From assembly GCF_019457475.1 (NCBI RefSeq), contig NZ_CP080413.1, positions 1,364,001 through 1,428,000 on the forward strand: a DNA stretch of 64,000 nt, in the 5' to 3' direction. Below the pieces are notes generated by a model. That model did no database searches. It was not told where the DNA came from and saw nothing but the letters and a program-made list of their open reading frames with translations. The position numbers and the translations under genes are program-made. Shown here piece after piece: positions 56,585 to 64,000 of this stretch. How positions within the stretch are numbered: the stretch's first letter is position 1; each line of letters starts with the position of its first letter. Source of the stretch: Shewanella acanthi (GTDB taxonomy: Bacteria > Pseudomonadota > Gammaproteobacteria > Enterobacterales > Shewanellaceae).

Positions 56585-58099
56585 ATGTGTGGTATCGTCG
56601 GAATAGTTGGCCAATCATCGGTTAATCAGACCATTTATGATGCACTGACCGTGCTTCAACATAGAGGTCAGGATGCAGCCGGTATTGTGACCGTTGATCG
56701 TGGTGCTTTCAGACTGCGTAAAGCCAATGGTTTGGTCAAAGATGTATTTGAAGTAAAACACATGCAGCGCCTTCAAGGTAACGCGGGTATCGGCCATGTT
56801 CGTTATCCAACCGCGGGCAGCTCTAGCGCATCTGAAGCTCAACCTTTTTATGTTAACTCGCCGTTCGGTATTTCATTAGCCCATAACGGTAACTTAACTA
56901 ATACGGTTGAGTTGGCTGAAGGTTTAGTGAAAAAACGTCGCCATGTGAACACCACGTCAGACTCTGAGGTGTTGTTAAACCTGCTGGCCGATGAACTGCA
57001 AAAAACCACTAGCTTAGATCTGACACCAGACGAAGTGTTTGACACTATTGCAAAAGTGCACGAGCAAGCCCGTGGTGCCTATGCGGTAGTTGCGATGATC
57101 ATCGGCCAAGGTCTGGTAGCCTTTCGTGATCCATTTGGTATTCGTCCGCTGGTGTTAGGTAAAAATGAAACGCCAACCGGTACTGAGTACATGGTGGCCT
57201 CAGAAAGCGTTGCACTCGATGCCGTAGGTTTTGAAGTGATGCGCGATGTGGCGCCGGGTGAAGCGATTTATATCTCTTTAGACGGTAAACTTTATACCCG
57301 TCAATGCGCGAAAGAGCCAAGCTACTCGCCATGTATCTTCGAATTTGTTTACTTCGCCCGTCCTGATTCAACCATAGACAACGTGTCTGTTTACGCAAGT
57401 CGCGTGAACATGGGCGCTAAGCTTGGCGAGAAGATCAAGAAGGAATGGTACGATCACGATATCGATGTGGTTATCCCTATTCCAGAAACCTCATGCGATA
57501 TCGCCCTAGAAATCGCCCGTTGCATGGATTTACCTTACCGCCAAGGTTTTGTGAAAAACCGTTACATCGGCCGTACCTTTATCATGCCTGGTCAGCAGGA
57601 GCGTAAGAAGTCAGTTCGTCGTAAGCTCAATGCCATTAACACTGAGTTTAAAGGTAAGAACGTCTTATTAGTGGATGACTCTATCGTGCGTGGTACCACG
57701 TCAGAGCAAATCATCGAGATGGCCCGTGAAGCGGGTGCGAAGAAGGTGTACTTTGCCTCGGCGGCACCGGAAATCCGTTTCCCTAACGTGTATGGTATTG
57801 ATATGCCAACCTCTAATGAGCTTATTGCCCATGGCCGTGATGTGGATGAAATCGCTAAGATCATTGGCGCAGATGGCATCATCTTCCAAAATCTGCCGGA
57901 TTTAGTGGAAGCGGTTCGCATGGAAAATCCAGAGATCAAACGTTTTGAGACCTCGGTATTTGACGGTCACTACATCACTAACGACGTAGATCAGTCTTAC
58001 CTAGACCACTTAACCCAGTTACGTAACGACGATGCTAAGGCGGACCGTAACAAGGATATTGGCACCAACCTCGAGCTGCACAACGTTTGTCATCCTTAA
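56585..58099 (+). CDS. purF: Amidophosphoribosyltransferase PurF
   Basis: First committed step of purine synthesis: glutamine plus PRPP to phosphoribosylamine. The 504-residue product begins [10 protein letters not shown], so cysteine 2 is the N-terminal nucleophile after Met removal, without a propeptide. The glutaminase motif [16 protein letters not shown] is followed by the PRPP loop [17 protein letters not shown] near residue 360. No purine operator of the E. coli PurR type is apparent upstream. A terminator follows. Confidence 0.97.
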   Translation: MCGIVGIVGQSSVNQTIYDALTVLQHRGQDAAGIVTVDRGAFRLRKANGLVKDVFEVKHMQRLQGNAGIGHVRYPTAGSSSASEAQPFYVNSPFGISLAHNGNLTNTVELAEGLVKKRRHVNTTSDSEVLLNLLADELQKTTSLDLTPDEVFDTIAKVHEQARGAYAVVAMIIGQGLVAFRDPFGIRPLVLGKNETPTGTEYMVASESVALDAVGFEVMRDVAPGEAIYISLDGKLYTRQCAKEPSYSPCIFEFVYFARPDSTIDNVSVYASRVNMGAKLGEKIKKEWYDHDIDVVIPIPETSCDIALEIARCMDLPYRQGFVKNRYIGRTFIMPGQQERKKSVRRKLNAINTEFKGKNVLLVDDSIVRGTTSEQIIEMAREAGAKKVYFASAAPEIRFPNVYGIDMPTSNELIAHGRDVDEIAKIIGADGIIFQNLPDLVEAVRMENPEIKRFETSVFDGHYITNDVDQSYLDHLTQLRNDDAKADRNKDIGTNLELHNVCHP

Positions 58100-58146
58100 T
58101 CTGACATCCTCAATGGAATAGCGTGAATCCTTATCCCTGAGCAATA

Positions 58147-58176
58147 AAAAAAGCCTGTGATTTCACAGGCTTTTTT
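58147..58176 (+). terminator. Terminator of purF
   Basis: AAAAAAGCCTGTGA, loop of two T, TCACAGGCTTTTTT. It may also serve the convergent symporter gene. Confidence 0.93.
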
Positions 58177-58265
58177 GTATTTGTTTTGAAGATTACCCAA
58201 TTAGTAGGTATGTGGACTCAGATTAGGCTTAGCGCCAGTGCGATAAGCCCTCAGGTAACTCCCCT

Positions 58266-59744
58266 TTAAACAGATTTAGGCTGCTCGGCTTTATCTCCAG
58301 TTGCCGCTTCCTCGGCTTTACGTTCAACCCAATAGTCGGCGCGTGGGATCCCTAAAGCTTCTGGGTCGAAGGTGGGCTCAATGCCTTGGCTTTTTTGAGC
58401 CTCATAGTCTTTTAGGCACTTAAAGGCGGTCTTTTGCAGCAGGATAATGGCGATGATGTTAAGCCATGCCATTAAGCCTACACCGATATCACCCATGGCC
58501 CAGGCGAGGTCTGCTGTTCTTACTGTGCCGTAAACCGTTGAGGCCATTAACACCAGTTTTAGGATCACATTTAACCAAGGGCGGTTAACGTGGCGATTAA
58601 TGTACGAAATGTTAGTTTCGGCGATGTAGTAGTAGGCAACGATAGTAGTAAAGGCAAAGAAAAACAGGGCGACTGCAACAAACATATTACCAAAACCTGG
58701 CATCATGCTTTCCATCGCGGTTTGCACGTAACCAGGGCCAGCAGCAACGCCAGCAATACCCGTATAGAGTGCAGCACCATCAGGGCCTTGCACGTTGTAA
58801 AGGCCGGTGATGAGTAGCATAAAGCCAGTGGCTGAACACACAAACAGGGTATCAACATAGACAGAGAAAGCCTGCACTAAACCTTGTTTAGCTGGGTGGC
58901 TTACTGCCGCAGCAGATGAGGCGTGTGGACCTGTACCTTGACCTGCCTCGTTAGAGTAAATACCGCGTTTTACCCCCCACATAATGGCAAGACCTAAAAT
59001 CGCGCCAAAGCCAGCATCGAAACCAAAGGCACTCTTAAGGATTAATAGGATGATATCGGGCAGCTGACCAATATTGAGGATGATAATCACACAGGCAACG
59101 ATGATGTAACCGAGCGCCATAAAGGGCACTACAGTACTCGCAAAACTCGCGATACGTTTCACGCCACCAAAGATAATAAAGCCAAGCAGGATTGCAATAA
59201 TAGCTGCTGTCACATTGGGATTGATATTAAAGGCCATTTGCAGACTTGAGCCGATGGAGTTAGCTTGAACCCCAGGAAGTAGCACGCCACATGCAAAGAT
59301 AGTTGCAATCGCAAACACCCATGCATACCACTTCATGCCGAGGCCTTTATCGATATAGAAGGCGGGACCACCACGGTATTCGCCGTTGATTTTTTCTTTG
59401 TAAACTTGTCCTAAGGTTGACTCAACGAATGCCGAGCTTGCGCCTAAAAACGCCACCATCCACATCCAGAACAGGGCGCCTGGTCCGCCAAAGGTAATTG
59501 CCGTTGCAACCCCTGCGATGTTCCCCGTGCCCACTCGGCCCGCGAGTGTCATGGCAAGTGCTTGGAAAGAGGACACGCCAGCATCGGTACTTTTGCCATC
59601 AAAAATAAGGCGCAGCATTTCGGGTAGATGGCGTAATTGTAAAAAACGAGAGCGTAGGGAGAAAAACAGCCCTACACCGAGGCAAAGATAAACGAGTGCC
59701 GGGCTCCATACGATACTATTGACCGCATTTACAATTTCATTCAT
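58266..59744 (-). CDS. AGCS family alanine/glycine:sodium symporter
   Basis: A 492-residue transporter with about 10 helices. Signatures of the AGCS family are seen: ALAMTLAGRVGTGNIAGVATAI (about 65-86) and MWGVKRGIYSNEAGQGTGPHASSAAAV. It imports alanine or glycine with Na+. I chose ATG 59744 (MNEIVNAVNS), with GGAG nine bases upstream; a frame extending to 59759 lacks a ribosome site. The C-terminal tail is acidic and charged. Confidence 0.93.
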   Translation of the reverse strand: MNEIVNAVNSIVWSPALVYLCLGVGLFFSLRSRFLQLRHLPEMLRLIFDGKSTDAGVSSFQALAMTLAGRVGTGNIAGVATAITFGGPGALFWMWMVAFLGASSAFVESTLGQVYKEKINGEYRGGPAFYIDKGLGMKWYAWVFAIATIFACGVLLPGVQANSIGSSLQMAFNINPNVTAAIIAILLGFIIFGGVKRIASFASTVVPFMALGYIIVACVIIILNIGQLPDIILLILKSAFGFDAGFGAILGLAIMWGVKRGIYSNEAGQGTGPHASSAAAVSHPAKQGLVQAFSVYVDTLFVCSATGFMLLITGLYNVQGPDGAALYTGIAGVAAGPGYVQTAMESMMPGFGNMFVAVALFFFAFTTIVAYYYIAETNISYINRHVNRPWLNVILKLVLMASTVYGTVRTADLAWAMGDIGVGLMAWLNIIAIILLQKTAFKCLKDYEAQKSQGIEPTFDPEALGIPRADYWVERKAEEAATGDKAEQPKSV

Positions 59745-60081
59745 AAAAATCAACTCCAATATTTAGTTGTTTTTGCAGAGTTTTTATAATAATCACTGAT
59801 AAAACACACAGTGTGACTAGGCAAATCGGCCTAAGGTTAAATTTTCGGGTACTGCATCGACCTTCAACATAACGATTTTTTGGATTGCTTCATAGTTAAA
59901 ATTGTTAATTAAATGGTGATTTTGCGTTGTTTTTTGCGTGTTTATAAGAAAACTGTTTATCACCAGCAAGGCTAAACAGCGATTGCTTAGCGCTAAAAGC
60001 TGTTGAATTGACAAGGTGTTTGCAGCGGGTCCGAGTTTAGGCTAAATTACACTGTAACTATATACAGTGTTTGTTTTGAAG

Positions 60082-62184
60082 ATGATCCTCTATATCGCAG
60101 AAAAACCGAGTCTTGGCCGCGCCATCGCCGACGTGTTACCTAAGCCCCATAAAAAAGGGGAGGGCTTTATTGAAGCCGCCAATGGTGATTGTGTGTCTTG
60201 GTGCGTGGGTCATCTTTTGGAGCAGGCGGAACCCGACGCCTATCATCCCGAGTTCAAATCCTGGAAGTTTGAACACCTACCGATCGTGCCTGAAAAATGG
60301 CAATTAAAGCCTAAGGCGGCTACCCGCAGTCAGCTGACGGTTTTGAAGACGCTAATTAAAAAAGCGGATATGTTAGTCAATGCGGGCGATCCCGACCGTG
60401 AAGGGCAATTATTGGTTGATGAAGTGATTGCCTACCTTGGCGTCACTGGCGATAAATTACATCAGGCTAAGCGCTTACTTATCAGTGACCTAAACCCAGA
60501 GGCGGTCAAGCGCGCTTTATCGCAACTTCGTAGTAATCGTGAATTTATTCCCTTATCCACTTCAGCCTTAGCCCGTAGCCGCGCCGATTGGCTTTACGGT
60601 ATGAATATGACCCGCGCCTATACAATTCAGGGTAAAAAGGTGGGTTATCAGGGGGTTCTGTCGGTTGGGCGAGTGCAGACGCCTCTGCTTGGATTAATCG
60701 TGCGCCGCGATGAGGAAATCGCTCACTTCCAATCAAAGCCTTTCTATGAAGTACTGGCCCTGCTGGTAACCGATAATAACGCGGAATTTAAGGCTAAATG
60801 GAAACCGAGCGAGGCTTGCCTACCCTATATGGATGAAGAAGGGCGAGTCTTAGCTAAAGGGTTAGCTAACAAGGTCGTTGAGCGAATAACAGATAAACCC
60901 GCCCAAGTGACCAAGCTTAATACTCAGGATAAAAAGCAAAATCCGCCTTTGCCCTATAGTCTATCCAGTCTGCAGATTGATGCGGCTAAGCGTTTTGGTA
61001 TGAGTGCCAAGGATGTACTCGATACCTGCCAGAGTTTATATGAAAGACACAAATTAATTACCTATCCACGATCCGACAGTCGATATCTGCCACTTGAGCA
61101 GCATGGTCTTGCACCTAAAGTACTCGCTGCAATCAGTCGCGGAGCGCCTGAACTGCTGACCAATGTCCCAGCGCCTGATCCTAAGCTTAAATCCAAGGCT
61201 TGGAATGATAAAAACGTCGATGCCCATCATGCGATTATCCCCACCGAAAAATCACCAAATTTAGCGAGTTTAGGTCAGCGTGAATGCCAGCTTTACCTGC
61301 ATATTGCCCGTAAATATGTGGCGCAGTTTTATCCTGCCTATTGTTACAGTGAAACCTCAGTACAGGTCACTATCGAAGGGGGATTATTTAATGCTAAGGC
61401 TAAACAGGACACGTCACTGGGTTGGAAGCAACTCTTTGCCAGCGATGGGGCGAGTCGTGGTAAGGCTTCGGGTTTGGTGCCACAAGTGGATGATATAACT
61501 CATGGTGCGAATGATGAAAAAAATGAAGATGAGGATTTCACGGGGCAGTTACCGCCGTTAACCTTAGGGCAGATGCTGCATTGTACCCAAGGCGAGCTTG
61601 TCGAAAAGCTAACCCAGCCGCCAAAGGCGTTTACTGATGCCACACTCTTAAGTGCGATGACTGGGATTAGCCGTTATGTCACCGATCCCCAAATCCGTAA
61701 AATTTTAAAGGAAACCGATGGTCTTGGGACTGAGGCGACACGGGCGGGGATCATCGAGCTATTGTTTAAACGAGGTTATATCGTCAGGCAGGGTAAATCT
61801 ATCATTGCCACCGATGTCGGCAAGGGGCTCATTAATAGCTTGCCCTTAAGCGCGACAACACCGGACATGACCGCACTATGGGAGTCGAGCCTTAATCAAA
61901 TTTGCCATAAAGCAACCTCCTATCAGGGATTTATGCAGCCGTTACTGGGCACACTAACCTCATTGATTGAAAATGCGGGCGCGCAATTACCCCAAGCGTT
62001 AAATGGCTTAAAAGGCCAAGGATATCGCAAATCCACGAAGAGTAAGTCATTTAAGGGGGCCTCATCCAAGGGAAAGTCCAACTACCGCAGGGCAGCGTCT
62101 AAGGGAAAACCCTCTAGCAGCGCGGCAAAAGGTTCTGCAAGTAACGCAAGTGCGACTAAAACGGCTCAGGCTAAAACCACTTAG
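60082..62184 (+). CDS. topB: DNA topoisomerase III
   Basis: Type IA topoisomerase that cuts and passes single strands, mainly decatenating replication and recombination intermediates. The 700-residue product begins MILYIAEKPSLGRAIADVLP. The Mg2+ motif is NAGDPDREGQLLVDEV (about 97-112), and the catalytic tyrosine is in KLITYPRSDSRYLP (about 330). A C-terminal tail of about 60 residues is rich in Lys, Ser and Ala (KGASSKGKS, KGKPSSS) and would bind DNA. I chose ATG 60082; a GTG at 60067 is in frame. Confidence 0.96.
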   Translation: MILYIAEKPSLGRAIADVLPKPHKKGEGFIEAANGDCVSWCVGHLLEQAEPDAYHPEFKSWKFEHLPIVPEKWQLKPKAATRSQLTVLKTLIKKADMLVNAGDPDREGQLLVDEVIAYLGVTGDKLHQAKRLLISDLNPEAVKRALSQLRSNREFIPLSTSALARSRADWLYGMNMTRAYTIQGKKVGYQGVLSVGRVQTPLLGLIVRRDEEIAHFQSKPFYEVLALLVTDNNAEFKAKWKPSEACLPYMDEEGRVLAKGLANKVVERITDKPAQVTKLNTQDKKQNPPLPYSLSSLQIDAAKRFGMSAKDVLDTCQSLYERHKLITYPRSDSRYLPLEQHGLAPKVLAAISRGAPELLTNVPAPDPKLKSKAWNDKNVDAHHAIIPTEKSPNLASLGQRECQLYLHIARKYVAQFYPAYCYSETSVQVTIEGGLFNAKAKQDTSLGWKQLFASDGASRGKASGLVPQVDDITHGANDEKNEDEDFTGQLPPLTLGQMLHCTQGELVEKLTQPPKAFTDATLLSAMTGISRYVTDPQIRKILKETDGLGTEATRAGIIELLFKRGYIVRQGKSIIATDVGKGLINSLPLSATTPDMTALWESSLNQICHKATSYQGFMQPLLGTLTSLIENAGAQLPQALNGLKGQGYRKSTKSKSFKGASSKGKSNYRRAASKGKPSSSAAKGSASNASATKTAQAKTT

Positions 62185-62648
62185 TTAAAACCCTTAAGTT
62201 GAAAGCGCAGTAAGACCAACCGTGTTAATAAGGACTCGGTAAAGGAGTTAGTCAGTTAACCCTTAACCCTTATCTCGGCAAACCTTAGTCGTAAGGTTTA
62301 GCCTTAAAGTTTACGCATAAAATTTTAGACGAAATTGATGGATGTAAAGCTGTGGGAGCAAGCCCTTTGGCTAATGCTTTTTTCTTGGAAAGCTATCGTG
62401 TCGATGAGTTTCCAAGGTGATTGGTTGAAAAACCTAAGTGGCTACATTCAGAGTGATTGAAGTCTTGATGGCATTGAGCGGGAATCAGCTTGAAGGGGCG
62501 AAGATTTTGGGAAAAAAAAAGAGTAAACCAAGACGGTTTACTCTCACGGAAAATTGGTCGTTGAATATTTTTAGCCAAAATCACTCATATGAATGAGGAG
62601 CTTCTATACAATGACAGCAATTACTTAATTAACCCTTAAAATACTCTT
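62185..62648. other. 464-bp intergenic region after topB
   Basis: No convincing gene. It holds a perfect hairpin, AAACCTTA-GTCG-TAAGGTTT (62280-62299), a loose hairpin with TTTTTT near 62351-62388 that may end topB, and the minus-strand terminator at 62512-62543. Base composition is ordinary. Confidence 0.6.
62512..62543 (-). terminator. Terminator of the alpha/beta hydrolase gene
   Basis: On the minus strand: GAGTAAACC, loop GTCTT, GGTTTACTC and nine T residues, 106 bp after the hydrolase stop. Confidence 0.88.
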
Positions 62649-63938
62649 TTATCTTAAGTTGTTACCGCGGTTGAGCTGAATGAGTTTATCGAGGATGTGC
62701 TCGCCATCCATGCGGATCCCATTGTGCTCGTATTCCGAGGTCAGCCAGTATTTTAACTGTCCCACTTGTTTTGCCGTTTCTAGGCTGTAATCCATCTCGA
62801 CATACATGTCTTCGCTGTAGATTGCCGCCGCAACGGGAACCGTATTTTGGCTTAGGGTGTCGATATCGTAGAGCGTCGGCCAATCACTCTTATTAGCAAG
62901 CAGGTCTGCTGCGGCTTTGAGTGGTGCTAAATGACTGAATTGGTCGAACATCCACGGATAAATCATTTCCCCTGTAAATAGGAAGGCTTTACCGGGCTGA
63001 TAATTAAATTCGCGATATGTTTGTCTTACTCTATGGGCCGACCACTGGGAGGCATTTTGCTGACAATAAATGGCCTCGTGCAGCAGGGCAAAAATCGGGT
63101 TAGTGTTATAGTCGAGCAACTGGCAGAAATGGTTTAAAAAGAGTGGGTTAATGTACTCACCCTCTGCTGTGTCGACAATGGCTTGCTCGAGCAAGTAATA
63201 CAAGGATTCTGGGCCCTGTTCCATTCCCAGATTAATGCCCAAAAGTTGCAACATCTCGACCGTAAGTGTTTCGCCCGTTGCGAGTTTGACGTCATGATTA
63301 CGCAGGTAATTTGCTAGACGCTCGACTAAGGGTTTTGCATCCTTAAAGCGGTGGAAGAAATCTTGATTTTTGGCGAGCACTCGCTTGTAAGTGGCATGGT
63401 AGACTTCATCGGCATGCCTTGCGAGTGATGGGATACCGCCGGTGATATAGGCTTCACTTACGCCTTCTGCCGCCGAGCTTAAATAGCGCAGGACGCAGAA
63501 CCCTCCGAAGCTTTGACCTAAAATAGCCCATTTTTCGTTTGGGGATAATTGGGCACGAATGGCCTCTGCATCACGCACGATATTATCGGCTCTGAAATGC
63601 CCTAAGTAGTCAGCTTGTTCTGACGCCGTTAGATGGGTCAGGCTTTGGTAATTAATTGGACTTGATAAACCTGTGCCCCGTTGATCGAGTAATAACACCC
63701 TGAACTCTTTGAGCGCGCGGCGTATCCAGCCACTGTTACTTGCGGGGCGCATCGCCGCAAACCCAGGTCCTCCTTGGAAAAACACTAAATAGGGCAGTTT
63801 TTTATCTTTATTATCGATGCTGCATAATTCCCTTGCGAATACAGTTAACTGTTGACCCTTTGGTTGCTGATAGTCCAATGGCAGGGTAAAAGTATGTTTT
63901 TGGGCTAGGACACCCGCAAGCATCATATCGGGATTCAT
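62649..63938 (-). CDS. Alpha/beta hydrolase, proline iminopeptidase-like (S33)
   Basis: A 429-residue enzyme with the alpha/beta-hydrolase core. FFQGGPGFAA (about 53-62) gives the oxyanion motif of prolyl aminopeptidases, DQRGTGLSSP (about 85-94) follows, and the nucleophile is serine 143 in GQSFGG; MDGEHILDKL near the end gives the probable catalytic histidine. There is no signal peptide. The extra helical cap (about 180-330) is long for the family. It could remove N-terminal proline or act on other short peptides. Confidence 0.9.
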   Translation of the reverse strand: MNPDMMLAGVLAQKHTFTLPLDYQQPKGQQLTVFARELCSIDNKDKKLPYLVFFQGGPGFAAMRPASNSGWIRRALKEFRVLLLDQRGTGLSSPINYQSLTHLTASEQADYLGHFRADNIVRDAEAIRAQLSPNEKWAILGQSFGGFCVLRYLSSAAEGVSEAYITGGIPSLARHADEVYHATYKRVLAKNQDFFHRFKDAKPLVERLANYLRNHDVKLATGETLTVEMLQLLGINLGMEQGPESLYYLLEQAIVDTAEGEYINPLFLNHFCQLLDYNTNPIFALLHEAIYCQQNASQWSAHRVRQTYREFNYQPGKAFLFTGEMIYPWMFDQFSHLAPLKAAADLLANKSDWPTLYDIDTLSQNTVPVAAAIYSEDMYVEMDYSLETAKQVGQLKYWLTSEYEHNGIRMDGEHILDKLIQLNRGNNLR

Positions 63939-64000
63939 TATTCAACCTTAAAGGGTAGGGCGGTATAAGCGGTAGATTGTATACAAATGTGCTCTGCGAG

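Noticed and set aside
62393..62584. 63-residue minus-strand frame after topB
   Set aside because: It runs through the hydrolase terminator and looks random.

Overview
The window is chromosomal DNA from a gammaproteobacterium, most likely Shewanella. This rests on recognised protein families and gene order: a fadIJ operon, a MoxR/BatA-type operon next to a sigma/DUF3379 pair, and the run sixA-smrB-prmB-aroC, yfcL-mnmC-fabB, pdxB-asd-fimV-truA-folC-dedD-cvpA-purF, which follows the E. coli order in broad outline. The genus is an inference; no 16S gene is present. I found no rRNA, tRNA, CRISPR array, insertion sequence or prophage.

Layout. 1-6.3 kb: the end of secD, then secF, a DUF2007 protein, a rhodanese, a siroheme-synthase N-domain protein and YaeQ, facing a periplasmic rhodanese and a DUF2892 membrane protein. 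6.3-10.7 kb: an RND efflux pump with its adaptor. 10.9-15.2 kb: SIMPL and VOC proteins, the fatty-acid porin FadL and the proline symporter PutP. 15.4-24.2 kb: an anti-sigma/sigma pair and a six-gene MoxR-DUF58-DUF4381-VWA-VWA/TPR-BatD operon. 24.4-27.9 kb: the beta-oxidation operon fadIJ. 28.2-33.6 kb: the least ordinary region (below). 33.8-37.9 kb: an M16 metallopeptidase, SixA and SmrB. 38-49.5 kb: translation and biosynthesis genes (prmB, aroC, an RNA methyltransferase, mnmC, fabB, pdxB, asd). 49.6-58.1 kb: fimV, truA, folC, dedD, cvpA, purF. 58.2-64 kb: an AGCS alanine/sodium symporter, DNA topoisomerase III and a proline-iminopeptidase-like hydrolase.

The most unusual locus is 28.5-33.6 kb on the minus strand. 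A gene with a signal peptide encodes ten tandem 13-residue units (ELAAAPGVRWTPM) plus a degenerate eleventh. They are written in 39-bp DNA repeats, six of which are identical base for base. It is followed 29 bp later by a 38-residue cationic peptide ending in WWN, with a strong Shine-Dalgarno sequence. A sigma-54-type -24/-12 element lies just upstream of the repeat gene. The next gene upstream is a very large membrane sensor with a periplasmic propeller and intact GGDEF and EAL domains. I cannot assign a function; a secreted peptide or matrix system tied to cyclic-di-GMP is a hypothesis.

A second thread is lipid regulation. Close matches to the FadR operator lie upstream of both fadL and fadIJ, so fatty-acid uptake and beta-oxidation are probably co-regulated. 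A perfect palindrome behind putP, facing fadL, also resembles the FabR operator. MnmC appears to have lost the catalytic motif of its methyltransferase half.
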